64,000 nt of DNA from Oscillospiraceae bacterium (GTDB lineage Bacteria > Bacillota > Clostridia > Oscillospirales > CAG-272): assembly GCA_015064355.1 (NCBI GenBank), contig SVSJ01000005.1, forward strand, positions 1 to 64,000, read 5' to 3'. The position numbers were made by a program, and so were the translations under genes. The notes beneath the pieces are model-generated. The model saw only the letters and a program-made list of their open reading frames with translations, searched no databases and was not told the DNA's origin. Below, piece by piece: positions 18,062-27,283 of this stretch (the first letter of the stretch is position 1; each line of letters opens with the position of its first letter).

Positions 18062-18940
18062 ATGAGCTTGCAAAGCAGTACTCAAAAAGAAAAAAACGCC
18101 GTTTTGGGCGGTGTGTTATATCTTGTGGCTACTCCTATTGGGAATCTTTCCGATATATCGGAACGAGCTCTGAAGGTACTCAGCGAAGTTGATTTTGTTG
18201 CTGCTGAGGATACCCGCAACACAGGACTTATGCTCTCTCGCTTCGGAATATCAAAGCCAATGGTCAGTTATTTCGAACACAACAAGCGCGAGCGCGGGGG
18301 GCAGATTGCCGCTCGTCTTGAGAACGGTGAATCTTGCGCGCTGGTAACTGACGCCGGCACTCCTGCTATCAGTGATCCAGGTGAAGATATAGTCCGTCTT
18401 TGTGCGGAACGCGGTATCACCGTAACAAGTATACCCGGTTGCTGTGCGGCAATTACTGCCCTAACCCTTTCGGGAATTGATACCCGCCGATTCTGCTTTG
18501 AGGGATTTCTCTCGGCAAACAAGGGTGAGCGCCGCGATAGACTTTCCGAGCTTGAGGGCGAAAAACGGACTATGATCTTCTACGAAGCACCTCACAAGCT
18601 GAAGACCACTCTCTCTGACCTTATGAAGCATTTTGGTGAGGACAGGCAGATCGCCCTTTGCCGTGAACTAACAAAGTTGAATGAAGAGGTCTCACGAACT
18701 ACGATAGGCAGCGCTGTGAAGTTTTATGAGGAAAAAGATCCACGCGGTGAGTATGTTCTCATCGTCGCCGGAGCAAGTATCGCAGCGAAAGCCGATTACC
18801 CAGAGGACCCGGTTCTGCACGTTGAAATGCTTGTTGGATCCGGTATGAGCAAGAAAGACGCGATAAAGGCTGCGGCAAAGGCCCGCGGTGTTGCGAAGAA
18901 CGATATTTACTCTCTGGTTATGAAAAAAGATGAGGAATAG
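18062..18940 (+). CDS. rsmI: 16S rRNA (cytidine1402-2'-O)-methyltransferase
   Basis: LYLVATPIGNLSDISERALKVLSEVDFVAAEDTRNTGLMLSRFGI; VTDAGTPAISDPGEDIV. Confidence 0.95.
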   Translation: MSLQSSTQKEKNAVLGGVLYLVATPIGNLSDISERALKVLSEVDFVAAEDTRNTGLMLSRFGISKPMVSYFEHNKRERGGQIAARLENGESCALVTDAGTPAISDPGEDIVRLCAERGITVTSIPGCCAAITALTLSGIDTRRFCFEGFLSANKGERRDRLSELEGEKRTMIFYEAPHKLKTTLSDLMKHFGEDRQIALCRELTKLNEEVSRTTIGSAVKFYEEKDPRGEYVLIVAGASIAAKADYPEDPVLHVEMLVGSGMSKKDAIKAAAKARGVAKNDIYSLVMKKDEE

Positions 18941-18983
18941 GAATTTTATTGATTATATATAAATCAAACTTGATATTTTTAGC

Positions 18984-19021
18984 AAAAACGTCTTGTAAAC
19001 GAGGCGTTTTTCTGTTATAAT
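18984..19021 (+). promoter_or_regulatory. Overlapping terminator hairpin (end of rsmI) and promoter (metG)
   Basis: AAAAACGTCTTG-TAAA-CGAGGCGTTTTT hairpin; TTGTAA (18993-18998), 17-bp spacer, TATAAT (19016-19021) starting inside the hairpin. Confidence 0.7.
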
Positions 19022-19063
19022 AAAGTATTAAGATAAAAATTTGACTTGACAGGAGAATATAAA

Positions 19064-21019
19064 ATGGCTGAGAAATTCTATATAACCACCGCGATCGCTT
19101 ACGCATCAACAAAGCCCCACATCGGCAACACATACGAAGTTATCGCAACCGACGCTATCGCAAGATACAAGAGACAGCGCGGATTTGACGTTTTCTTCTG
19201 CACCGGTACTGACGAACACGGTCAGAAAATCGAAAACAAGGCAAAGGATGCGGGCATCACTCCCAAGGAATACGTTGATAAGATCGCTGATGAGATCAAG
19301 GGCATCTGGGATCTGATGAACACCAGCTATGACCATTTCATTCGCACCACTGACGATTACCACGAAAAGAATGTTTCCAATATTTTCAAGAAGATGTACG
19401 AAAACGGTGACATCTACAAGGGTCACTACGAGGGCTGGTACTGCACTCCCTGTGAATCCTTCTTCACTGATTCCCAGCTTGTTGACGGCAAGTGCCCTGA
19501 CTGCGGCCGTGAAGTTCAGCTTGCACAGGAAGAGGCTTACTTCTTCAAGATGAGCAAGTACGCTGACAGACTTATGAAGCACATCGAGGAAAACCCCGAT
19601 TTCATTCAGCCTGAATCCAGAAGAAAAGAAATGATCAACAACTTCTTAAAGCCCGGACTTCAGGATCTTTGCGTTTCCCGTTCCAGCTTTACCTGGGGTA
19701 TTCCCGTTGAATTTGACCCGAAGCACGTTACCTACGTTTGGCTTGACGCGCTGACTAACTATATTTCCGCTCTCGGCTACGATGCAGGAAACGAGACTCA
19801 GCCCGAAAAGTTCAATAAGTACTGGCCTGCTGACGTTCACGTTATCGGTAAGGATATCGTTAGATTCCACGCGATTTACTGGCCGATCTTCCTTATGGCT
19901 CTGGACATTCCCCTGCCCAAGAAGATCTTTGGTCACCCCTGGTTCAATTTCGGCACAGACAAGATGTCAAAGTCCCGCGGCAACGTTATCTTTGCTGATG
20001 ACCTTGCAAAGAGATTCTCCGTCGACGGTGTTCGTCATTACGCCCTTTCTGAAATGCCTTACGCTACTGACGGCTCCATCACTTACGAATCTATCGTAAA
20101 CCGCTACAACACCGACCTTGCAAACAACCTCGGTAACCTTGTAAGCCGTACGGTTGCAATGACAAAGAAGTACTTCGACGGAATAATTCCTGCACCTGCC
20201 GACACTCAAGAGGTTGATGCGGATCTCAAGGATGTTTGCGCTGAATCTGTTAAGGCTTTCGGCGAGAACATGGACACATTCCACATTGCTGACGCGTGCA
20301 CAAACGTGTTCACAATGCTCCGCCGTGCTAACAAGTATATTGACGAGACAACTCCTTGGACTCTCGCAAAATCCGAAGAGACCAAGGGACGCCTCCAGAC
20401 TGTTATCTACAACCTCCTCGAGGTTATCAGAATCGGCGGCGTAATGCTCTCTTCCCTCCTTCCCCAGACTGCAGATTCCATTTTCGCGCAGATCGGCTCT
20501 GACGTGAGAGATTACGATTCTATCTTCCAGTTCGGCGGTCTTGAAGCCGGCAAGCCCACAGGTGAGGCAACTCCTCTCTTTGCAAGAATTGACGAGGCAA
20601 AGCTTCTTGCTGAAATCGAGGCTGAACGTGAAGCTGCAAGAAAGGCTGCAGAAGCGGCTGAAAAGGCTAATCAGAAGCCCGAAAAGCCCGAAGGCCTTGC
20701 CCTGATCGGCATTGAAGACTTTATGGGCGTTGAATTGCGTACTGCACAGATCACAGCTTGTGAAAAGGTGCCGAAGGCCAAGAAGCTTCTCAAGCTGACA
20801 ATCGACTTAGGTTACGAAGAACGCACAGTTGTGTCAGGTATTGCAAAGTTCTATGAACCCGACGCACTTATCGGTAAGAAGATCATCGTTGTAGCTAACC
20901 TCAAGCCTGCAGTTCTCTGCGGTATTGAATCCAACGGTATGATCCTTGCTTCAGGTGAGGAAACAGTAAGAGTTGTGTTCCTCGATCCCGAAACTCCCCT
21001 CGGAGAAAGAGTAAGATAA
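19064..21019 (+). CDS. metG: Methionyl-tRNA synthetase with C-terminal tRNA-binding (Trbp111-like) domain
   Basis: FYITTAIAYASTKPHIGNTYE; KMSKSRGN; C-terminal IGIEDFMGVELRTAQITACEKVPKAKKLLKLTIDLG. Start moved to 19064. Confidence 0.97.
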   Translation: MAEKFYITTAIAYASTKPHIGNTYEVIATDAIARYKRQRGFDVFFCTGTDEHGQKIENKAKDAGITPKEYVDKIADEIKGIWDLMNTSYDHFIRTTDDYHEKNVSNIFKKMYENGDIYKGHYEGWYCTPCESFFTDSQLVDGKCPDCGREVQLAQEEAYFFKMSKYADRLMKHIEENPDFIQPESRRKEMINNFLKPGLQDLCVSRSSFTWGIPVEFDPKHVTYVWLDALTNYISALGYDAGNETQPEKFNKYWPADVHVIGKDIVRFHAIYWPIFLMALDIPLPKKIFGHPWFNFGTDKMSKSRGNVIFADDLAKRFSVDGVRHYALSEMPYATDGSITYESIVNRYNTDLANNLGNLVSRTVAMTKKYFDGIIPAPADTQEVDADLKDVCAESVKAFGENMDTFHIADACTNVFTMLRRANKYIDETTPWTLAKSEETKGRLQTVIYNLLEVIRIGGVMLSSLLPQTADSIFAQIGSDVRDYDSIFQFGGLEAGKPTGEATPLFARIDEAKLLAEIEAEREAARKAAEAAEKANQKPEKPEGLALIGIEDFMGVELRTAQITACEKVPKAKKLLKLTIDLGYEERTVVSGIAKFYEPDALIGKKIIVVANLKPAVLCGIESNGMILASGEETVRVVFLDPETPLGERVR

Positions 21020-21807
21020 TGCTTTTCGATTCACATGCACATTACGATGACGACAGATTCGCCCTGGAATTTGAAGGGGGTACCGACGGTGCTATTGCGA
21101 AAGCAACCCGTGAGGGAGTGTCGTACATCGTAAATGTAGGTTCAAATATAGAAACTTCGAAGAATTCCATTGCTCTTGCGGAAAAGTACAGCTTTATTTA
21201 TGCTGTGGTTGGTATTCACCCATCCGACGCACAGAGGCTCACAGCTGACAAGATTGATTCTGCCCTTTATGAGGTTGAACGCTTGGCGGCACACGAGAAG
21301 GTTGTTGCTGTTGGCGAAATCGGACTTGACTATCACTACGATTATCTCGACAAAGAGCGTCAGGCGTATTTCTTTGATGCGCAGATGGCTATTGCGCGCA
21401 AAGTTCATCTGCCTGTGGTTATCCACACAAGAGACGCTTTCGGCGATACCATTGACATACTGAACCGTCATCCGGACATAACAGGTGTTATGCACAGCTA
21501 CAGCGGCAGTGCTGAATCTGCCCGCCAGCTTTGCGACCGAGGTTGGTACATCTCATTCTCCGGTCCTGTCACCTATAAAAATGCGAACAAGGTGAAGGAA
21601 GCGGCTGCAATCGTTCCGTCAGATAGAATTATGATCGAAACTGACTGCCCATATCTCCCTCCTGTTCCCCATCGCGGCGAGATCAACTATTCGGGATATA
21701 TGAAGCACACTTGCCAGGCAGTTGCGGACATCCGCGGTATTACCTTCGAGGAAGCGGCGCGAATCACCTGTGAGAACGCATCACGGTTCTTTGGAATATC
21801 TTTATAA
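21019..21807 (+). CDS. tatD: TatD family metal-dependent DNase
   Basis: MLFDSHAHYDDDRF; VGEIGLDYHYDY; VIHTRDAF; ETDCPYLPPVPHRGEIN. Start overlaps metG stop (TAATG). Confidence 0.95.
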   Translation: MLFDSHAHYDDDRFALEFEGGTDGAIAKATREGVSYIVNVGSNIETSKNSIALAEKYSFIYAVVGIHPSDAQRLTADKIDSALYEVERLAAHEKVVAVGEIGLDYHYDYLDKERQAYFFDAQMAIARKVHLPVVIHTRDAFGDTIDILNRHPDITGVMHSYSGSAESARQLCDRGWYISFSGPVTYKNANKVKEAAAIVPSDRIMIETDCPYLPPVPHRGEINYSGYMKHTCQAVADIRGITFEEAARITCENASRFFGISL

Positions 21808-21830
21808 ACTCTCCCTCATTGGAGGTCAAC

Positions 21831-22427
21831 ATGGTAATTACTTATCAAATCGGCGATAGCCTTTATGTTAACATCACAAATCACTGCACCAACAGATGCG
21901 TATTCTGTTTGCGTGACACTCCTCAACCGGAGCCTTACTGCAATCTGTTCCTTGATCGCGAGCCTACCGTACAGGAGATTGCAGATGATCTGGCATCGTA
22001 CAATCTGAACGATTTTGACGAGATCGTTTTCTGCGGATACGGTGAGCCTACTTGTAGACTATATGATATGCTTGAGGTGTGCAGGAGAATCCGTATGTTC
22101 ACAAAAACCCATATTCGTGTTAACACCAACGGACACGCTTCCCTGATTCAGGCTGAAGACACTCCTCATCTCTTTGCGGGACTTGTGGACTGCGTCTCTA
22201 TCAGTCTTAACGCCGCAGATTCAGAAACTTACACCAAGGTTTGCCGCCCACGATTCGGTGAGGACACCTTTGCAGGGGTTGTCAAGTTTGCACGAGAGGT
22301 TGCCAGATACGTTCCAAAGGTTGTTCTGTCAGTAGTTGAAGGAACTATTCCTCCTGAAGACATCGACCGTTGCCGAGACATTGCAAAAAGCGTTGGTGCA
22401 ACCTTCCGTCTCCGTGAAATGCAATAA
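21831..22427 (+). CDS. TatD family nuclease-associated radical SAM protein
   Basis: CxxxCxxC motif in NHCTNRCVFCLRD; FCGYGEPTCR; RVNTNGHA; follows tatD by 23 bp. Start is the ATG at 21831 after GGAGG. Confidence 0.85.
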   Translation: MVITYQIGDSLYVNITNHCTNRCVFCLRDTPQPEPYCNLFLDREPTVQEIADDLASYNLNDFDEIVFCGYGEPTCRLYDMLEVCRRIRMFTKTHIRVNTNGHASLIQAEDTPHLFAGLVDCVSISLNAADSETYTKVCRPRFGEDTFAGVVKFAREVARYVPKVVLSVVEGTIPPEDIDRCRDIAKSVGATFRLREMQ

Positions 22428-22434
22428 AAAAATT

Positions 22435-22462
22435 ACATCCTCACTAAATAATGTGAGGATGT
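22435..22462. terminator. Bidirectional terminator overlapping the 3' end of tmcAL
   Basis: ACATCCTCAC-taaataat-GTGAGGATGT, perfect 10-bp stem with flanking A/T runs; tmcAL stop (TAG on minus) at 22444-22446 lies in it. Confidence 0.85.
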
Positions 22463-23556
22463 TTCTTTATATATTCAGATGCGGGCTTGCCGGTGCAAAG
22501 TGCGTAAAGCTCGTCTGCTTTTTTTGTGATTTCGTACTGCGTTTTTGCCTCAGTAGAGAGTTTGCTGTCATCAGCAGGCTTTGTTATTATTGGAAGGCGA
22601 AGGCTTTTTTTATTCTCCGAGAGATACGCCCTGCCTTTTTCGTTCATACCGAGGAGCACGGTGTAAAGTGGGCGGGATATGCTCTGTTCTGCGCCAAGGA
22701 TCGAGAACAAGATCTCGCGGCGAAGCCTGGCTGTCGTGTACTTTTTCGTAGGGAGCTTCCGGATAAATTCTTCCGGAGTGGCAGAGTCTTTCGCAACCTT
22801 TGATGCATAGGCAAGAATGTCGTTCTCTGCTTCGTTTGCATATATACGGCAGTGGTTAAACAGGAGCTGATTATAAACTTCCTCTCTGCACACTGCTGAA
22901 TTACGGAACACCTCCAGTGCGGCGTCGGGTATAAACTCACCGCAAGAGCCGACACCCTCTGAAAAGATCTTTCCGCGAAGATCTGTGGCACTTTTTATTT
23001 CTGCGATACGGGCTATCGGACAAAACTCAAGGATTCCCAGTTCTCTGCCGAAGCGAATGTACTCGAGTCCGAGCTTATCGTTTGCACCAAGGCTTTCGGT
23101 AATGCCAAAGTACTTCATTACGTCATCAAATATCACAGCACTTCCGAGGTCTCTGGCTTCAGCTTCGGCTTTGACGATCGCATTTTTGTATTCGTCTGAA
23201 GCCTTAATTCGTGCTGCTTGTCCAATGAGGTCAAGCTTCCCTGTTTCAGAGCCGAACACCAGTCTTTGTGTCCCAAGTCCTGCTGCAACAGCGACTCCAC
23301 CAAGGGCGAAGCTCTCTGCCCCTGAGGAGCACCAGGGAAACGGAAGCTCAACTACTATATCGGCACCGCACTTTACTGCAGCCTCGGCACGCGCATATTT
23401 ATCGAAAATTGCCGGTGTTGCACGCTGGGTAAAGTTTCCGCTCATAACGGCAATGTTAACAGAATCCTCACAAGATGCCCCTTTTGCCGAATCAAAAATA
23501 TATTTATGCCCACGGTGCATTGGGTTTAGTTCACAAATCACTGCATTTGTTGTCAT
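22444..23556 (-). CDS. tmcAL: tRNA(Met) cytidine acetate ligase (TmcAL/YlbM)
   Basis: NAVICELNPMHRGHKYIFDSAK, AVMSGNFTQRATPAIFDKYARAEAAVKCGADIVVELPFPWCSSGAESFALGGV. Confidence 0.92.
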   Translation of the reverse strand: MTTNAVICELNPMHRGHKYIFDSAKGASCEDSVNIAVMSGNFTQRATPAIFDKYARAEAAVKCGADIVVELPFPWCSSGAESFALGGVAVAAGLGTQRLVFGSETGKLDLIGQAARIKASDEYKNAIVKAEAEARDLGSAVIFDDVMKYFGITESLGANDKLGLEYIRFGRELGILEFCPIARIAEIKSATDLRGKIFSEGVGSCGEFIPDAALEVFRNSAVCREEVYNQLLFNHCRIYANEAENDILAYASKVAKDSATPEEFIRKLPTKKYTTARLRREILFSILGAEQSISRPLYTVLLGMNEKGRAYLSENKKSLRLPIITKPADDSKLSTEAKTQYEITKKADELYALCTGKPASEYIKKHPHII

Positions 23557-23683
23557 ATTTTATTATTTTTTCCTAAAAAGTATTTGAAACACCTTGTAAT
23601 TTCACAAGTTTTCATATATAATTATACTTGATATTTTTTTAACTGTCAAATATTTATCATAATTTTTGGAGGAACTTTTTATT

Positions 23684-24892
23684 ATGAAGGTTTTAGTTGT
23701 TAACGCAGGCTCATCTTCCCTGAAGTATCAGCTTTTTGATACCGCTACAGAGAGCGTTCTTGCAAAGGGTATTTGCGAAAGAATCGGTATCGATGGCAGA
23801 ATCGAACACAGAAAAGGTGAGTCCGGCGAAAAGATCAAGGCTGACTATGCTATGCCTGACCACGCAGTTGCTACTGAGATCGTTATCAAGTATCTCACAG
23901 ACGCTGAAACAGGTGTTATCTCCGATATGAGCGAGATCGAGGCTGTGGGACACAGAGTTGTTCACGGTGGTCCTTACTTCTTCCAGTCCGTTCTTCTCAA
24001 CGATGAAGTTCTTGAAAAGCTTGAACTCTGCCGTGACTTTGCTCCTCTTCATACAGGCGCACACATCATGGGTATCAAGGGTTGTCTCGCAGTAATGCCC
24101 AAGACTCCTCAGGTTCTCGTATTCGACACAGCTTTCCACCAGTCTATGCCCGAACAGGCTTACACCTACGGTATTTCCTATGAAATGGCTGAAAAGTACC
24201 ATATCCGCCGCTACGGTGCTCACGGTACTTCCCACAGATATGTTTCCCGCGAAATGGCTAAGCTTCTCGACAAGCCCGTAGAAGAAACAAAGATCGTAAC
24301 CTGCCACATCGGTAACGGTTCTTCCATCTCAGCTGTTAAGGGTGGCAAGTGCATGGATACTTCCATGGGTCTCACTCCCCTTGAAGGCGTTATGATGGGT
24401 ACTCGTTGCGGTTCTATCGACCCTGCCATCGTTCCCTTCCTTATGGAAAGAGAAGGCTGGACTCCCGCTGAAGCTGATGCTTACATGAACAAGAAGTGCG
24501 GTTTCCTCGGCGTTTCCGGTATCTCCTCTGACAGCCGTGACATCGAAGCTGCTATTCTCGAAGGCGACAAGAGAGCTTATACTGCTGCTTCCACCCTCGC
24601 TTACCAGATCAAGAAGTACATCGGTTCCTACGCTGCAGCTATGAACGGCCTTGACGCTGTTGTATTCACCGCTGGTATGGGCGAAAACAACACCGAGCTT
24701 CGTGAAAGAGTTTGCGCTGATATGGAATTCTACGGCATCAAGCTTGACAACGAGCTCAACGCAAAGATCCACCACCAGGGCAACACAGTTGAGATCTCTA
24801 CACCTGATTCCAAGGTTAAGGTTTACGTTCTTCCCACAAACGAAGAGCTTATGATCGCATCTGACACAGAAGAAATCGTTTCCAAGCTGTAA
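23684..24892 (+). CDS. ackA: Acetate kinase
   Basis: MKVLVVNAGSSSLKYQLFD; VGHRVVHGG; DTAFHQSMPEQAYTY; TCHIGNGSSISAVKGGKCMDTSMGLTPLEG. Start moved to 23684. Confidence 0.98.
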   Translation: MKVLVVNAGSSSLKYQLFDTATESVLAKGICERIGIDGRIEHRKGESGEKIKADYAMPDHAVATEIVIKYLTDAETGVISDMSEIEAVGHRVVHGGPYFFQSVLLNDEVLEKLELCRDFAPLHTGAHIMGIKGCLAVMPKTPQVLVFDTAFHQSMPEQAYTYGISYEMAEKYHIRRYGAHGTSHRYVSREMAKLLDKPVEETKIVTCHIGNGSSISAVKGGKCMDTSMGLTPLEGVMMGTRCGSIDPAIVPFLMEREGWTPAEADAYMNKKCGFLGVSGISSDSRDIEAAILEGDKRAYTAASTLAYQIKKYIGSYAAAMNGLDAVVFTAGMGENNTELRERVCADMEFYGIKLDNELNAKIHHQGNTVEISTPDSKVKVYVLPTNEELMIASDTEEIVSKL

Positions 24893-24906
24893 TTCAGTAT
24901 AAACAA

Positions 24907-24937
24907 AAATCCCGAGTGATCAAACACTCGGGGTTCT
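24907..24937. terminator. Rho-independent terminator between ackA and the AraC regulator
   Basis: AATCCCGAGTG-atcaaa-CACTCGGGGTT then TTTTT. Confidence 0.8.
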
Positions 24938-24939
24938 TT

Positions 24940-25809
24940 TTATTTCTTCTGGCTTTTCCTGTATTCTGTTGGGGACTGCTTCATTTGATTCTTGAAAACC
25001 TTTGAGAAATACAGAGGATCGTGATAGCCTACTGCGGTTGCAACATCTTGGATCGTTCTGGTTGTTTCCGCAAGAAGCACGCAGGCGTGGCCTATTCTGC
25101 AAGATTTAAGATATTCGCTGAATGGTGTATGGAATGCATCAGCAAATTTTCTCGAAAGATACTTGCTGTTGTACCCATACTTTTGCGCGTAGTATTCGAT
25201 GGACAAATCGTGATTGTGGTAGCTGATATCTATGGATTTCCGAATGATCTCGGCTATATTTTCTTCCCGCTTCTGACTCTTGCCGTTAGGCTCGCAAGGA
25301 AGCATTGCAAGTGAATAGTATAAAACTCCCTTTGCAAGAAGCCTCAGATTGCCGGAGTTGCATTTGCCAAGAGCGAGGAACCATATATCTATCAGATCGG
25401 ACACCTTTTTGTAAACAGTCTGCCTTCTGCTGATTCCCACAGATGCCAAAATCAGTTCAGCACCCGCTCCCACAAAATTTACATAAAGATATTTCAGGCC
25501 CTCAATATTCTTGAATCCAAATGGAATCATAGGAAACGTAAAAAATACATCTCCAACCTCTATCTTATGCTCATTTCCCTCTGCCACAAATACGGCACTT
25601 CCGCCCGTGACCAGATGGCAGCCAAAGGCCGGATAAACTATTGAATCTCCAAGCTTTTCCGGAGAGGTTTCATATATGAATCGGGTAGTATCAATTACTT
25701 CGGGATTATCTTGTGTGTATGAACTTGAAAACATACAGACATTTTCATCAGGTATATCAATGTTGAATCTGTTAAATTCGTCATTTACGTTACTCATATT
25801 CTTCTCCAT
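24940..25809 (-). CDS. AraC family transcriptional regulator
   Basis: N-terminal cupin-like sensor; C-terminal YAQKYGYNSKYLSRKFADAFHTPFSEYLKSCRIGHACVLL..TIQDVATAVGYHDPLYFSKVFKNQMKQSPTEYRKS. Confidence 0.93.
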   Translation of the reverse strand: MEKNMSNVNDEFNRFNIDIPDENVCMFSSSYTQDNPEVIDTTRFIYETSPEKLGDSIVYPAFGCHLVTGGSAVFVAEGNEHKIEVGDVFFTFPMIPFGFKNIEGLKYLYVNFVGAGAELILASVGISRRQTVYKKVSDLIDIWFLALGKCNSGNLRLLAKGVLYYSLAMLPCEPNGKSQKREENIAEIIRKSIDISYHNHDLSIEYYAQKYGYNSKYLSRKFADAFHTPFSEYLKSCRIGHACVLLAETTRTIQDVATAVGYHDPLYFSKVFKNQMKQSPTEYRKSQKK

Positions 25810-25868
25810 CCAAGTAATGTAAGAATAGTATAAATCATATTTTTTCCGAAGTCAACAATAAATGGTAT

Positions 25869-25925
25869 ATTTCCATAAATATGTCACCAATTTCCATTGA
25901 ATATAAGGGATAATAAGTATACAAT
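25869..25925 (+). promoter_or_regulatory. Candidate AraC-family operator and promoter of the Gfo/Idh/MocA gene
   Basis: Direct repeats ATTTCCAT at 25869-25876 and 25890-25897 (21 bp apart); -35 TTGAAT 25897-25902; 17-bp spacer; -10 TACAAT 25920-25925. Confidence 0.55.
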
Positions 25926-25958
25926 TTAATTATACAATAAGTACCATGGAGGTATATT

Positions 25959-27251
25959 ATGGCAAAGAAAGTACGCATGGGTGTATTCGGATTCGGCAGA
26001 GGCTATCACCTTGCTCACAGCATTATTGCATCAGGGGCTGAAGTGGTGGCAATCTGCGAAAAGAACGAAAATCAGCACAAGCCCGGAGAGGATTCCCCTT
26101 TCAAGGATGCTGTTTGGTACACCGATTTTGATGAGTTTATCAAGCACGATATGGACGCTGTCCTGCTGGCTAACTATTTTACAGATCATACAGAATATGC
26201 AATCAAGTGTATGGAGGCCGGCAAGCACGTTCTTTCGGAGACTATCAGCAATATAACAATGGCACAGGGGGTACGTCTGGTTCGTGCTAAGGAAAGAACC
26301 GGTATGATCTACTGCCTGCTTGAAAACTATCCTTATTTCAAGGAAAATCTTGAAATGAAGAGAGTTTACGAAACCGGCGAAATGGGCAGACTCGTTTTCG
26401 CGGAGGGCGAATACGTACATCCTATGGATCCCAAAACCTACAACACCCTCTCCCCTGAAAGAACTCACTGGAGAAACTGGACTCCCCGTACATATTATAC
26501 CACCCACGCCCTGGCTCCTCTTATGTTTATGACAGGAGCTATGCCCACAAAGGTTACGGCGATGGCATCATTCAGACCTGAAATTTGCAAGGACACCGCC
26601 CTCAGATTCGGTGACGCGGCTGCTGTTATCCTTTGTCAGACTGACACAGACGCTGTGTTCCGCGTGATCGGTTGGTCACACTTCGCCCCCCACGGCAATC
26701 ACTACCGTCTCTGCTGCACTGACGGCGGTATAGAAGTCAGCCCCACAAACGGTAAGATGAGGCTCACGTTCCACGATTTCACACGCCCCGAAAAGTATGA
26801 GCAGGACTCTACCGAATACGATGCGACCTGGCCCGATGCTGATCTTGGAGAGATCGCAAATCAGTTCGGTCACGGCGGCGGAGACTTCCTTTCCGTTTAC
26901 TACTTTGTTAAGGCTATTGAAACCGGTACTGAGCCTTATTGGGACGTTTACCGTGCAACCAGAGCGGCGTCAGTTGCTATTCTCGCTTGGCGCAGCATCC
27001 TCAACAATAATATGACCTACGATGTTCCCGACTTCCGGAAAGAAGAGGACAGACTGAAGTACGAAAACGACAATATTTCTCCTTATCCACCCAAAGAACC
27101 CGAGAACGGTGTTGACGGGGTTTATGACGTGGATATTCCCTGCTCCTCCAAGCCTTACAATCCTCCAGAGCTTTGGCTTGAAAATCACGATAGAGACTGC
27201 CGCGGTGAAGAGCTTGTTCCAAACGATCTTGAAAAGCAGTTTATAAAATAA
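25959..27251 (+). CDS. Gfo/Idh/MocA family oxidoreductase
   Basis: VRMGVFGFGRGYHLAHSIIASGAEVVAICEKN; AIKCMEAGKHVLSETI; YPYFKENLEMKRVYETGEMGRLVFAEGEYVHP. Confidence 0.92.
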   Translation: MAKKVRMGVFGFGRGYHLAHSIIASGAEVVAICEKNENQHKPGEDSPFKDAVWYTDFDEFIKHDMDAVLLANYFTDHTEYAIKCMEAGKHVLSETISNITMAQGVRLVRAKERTGMIYCLLENYPYFKENLEMKRVYETGEMGRLVFAEGEYVHPMDPKTYNTLSPERTHWRNWTPRTYYTTHALAPLMFMTGAMPTKVTAMASFRPEICKDTALRFGDAAAVILCQTDTDAVFRVIGWSHFAPHGNHYRLCCTDGGIEVSPTNGKMRLTFHDFTRPEKYEQDSTEYDATWPDADLGEIANQFGHGGGDFLSVYYFVKAIETGTEPYWDVYRATRAASVAILAWRSILNNNMTYDVPDFRKEEDRLKYENDNISPYPPKEPENGVDGVYDVDIPCSSKPYNPPELWLENHDRDCRGEELVPNDLEKQFIK

Positions 27252-27283
27252 AAAAAGAGGCTTTACGCCTCTCTTTTTTATTC
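27252..27283. terminator. Rho-independent terminator (bidirectional)
   Basis: AAAAAAGAGGC-tttac-GCCTCTCTTTTTT. Confidence 0.8.
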
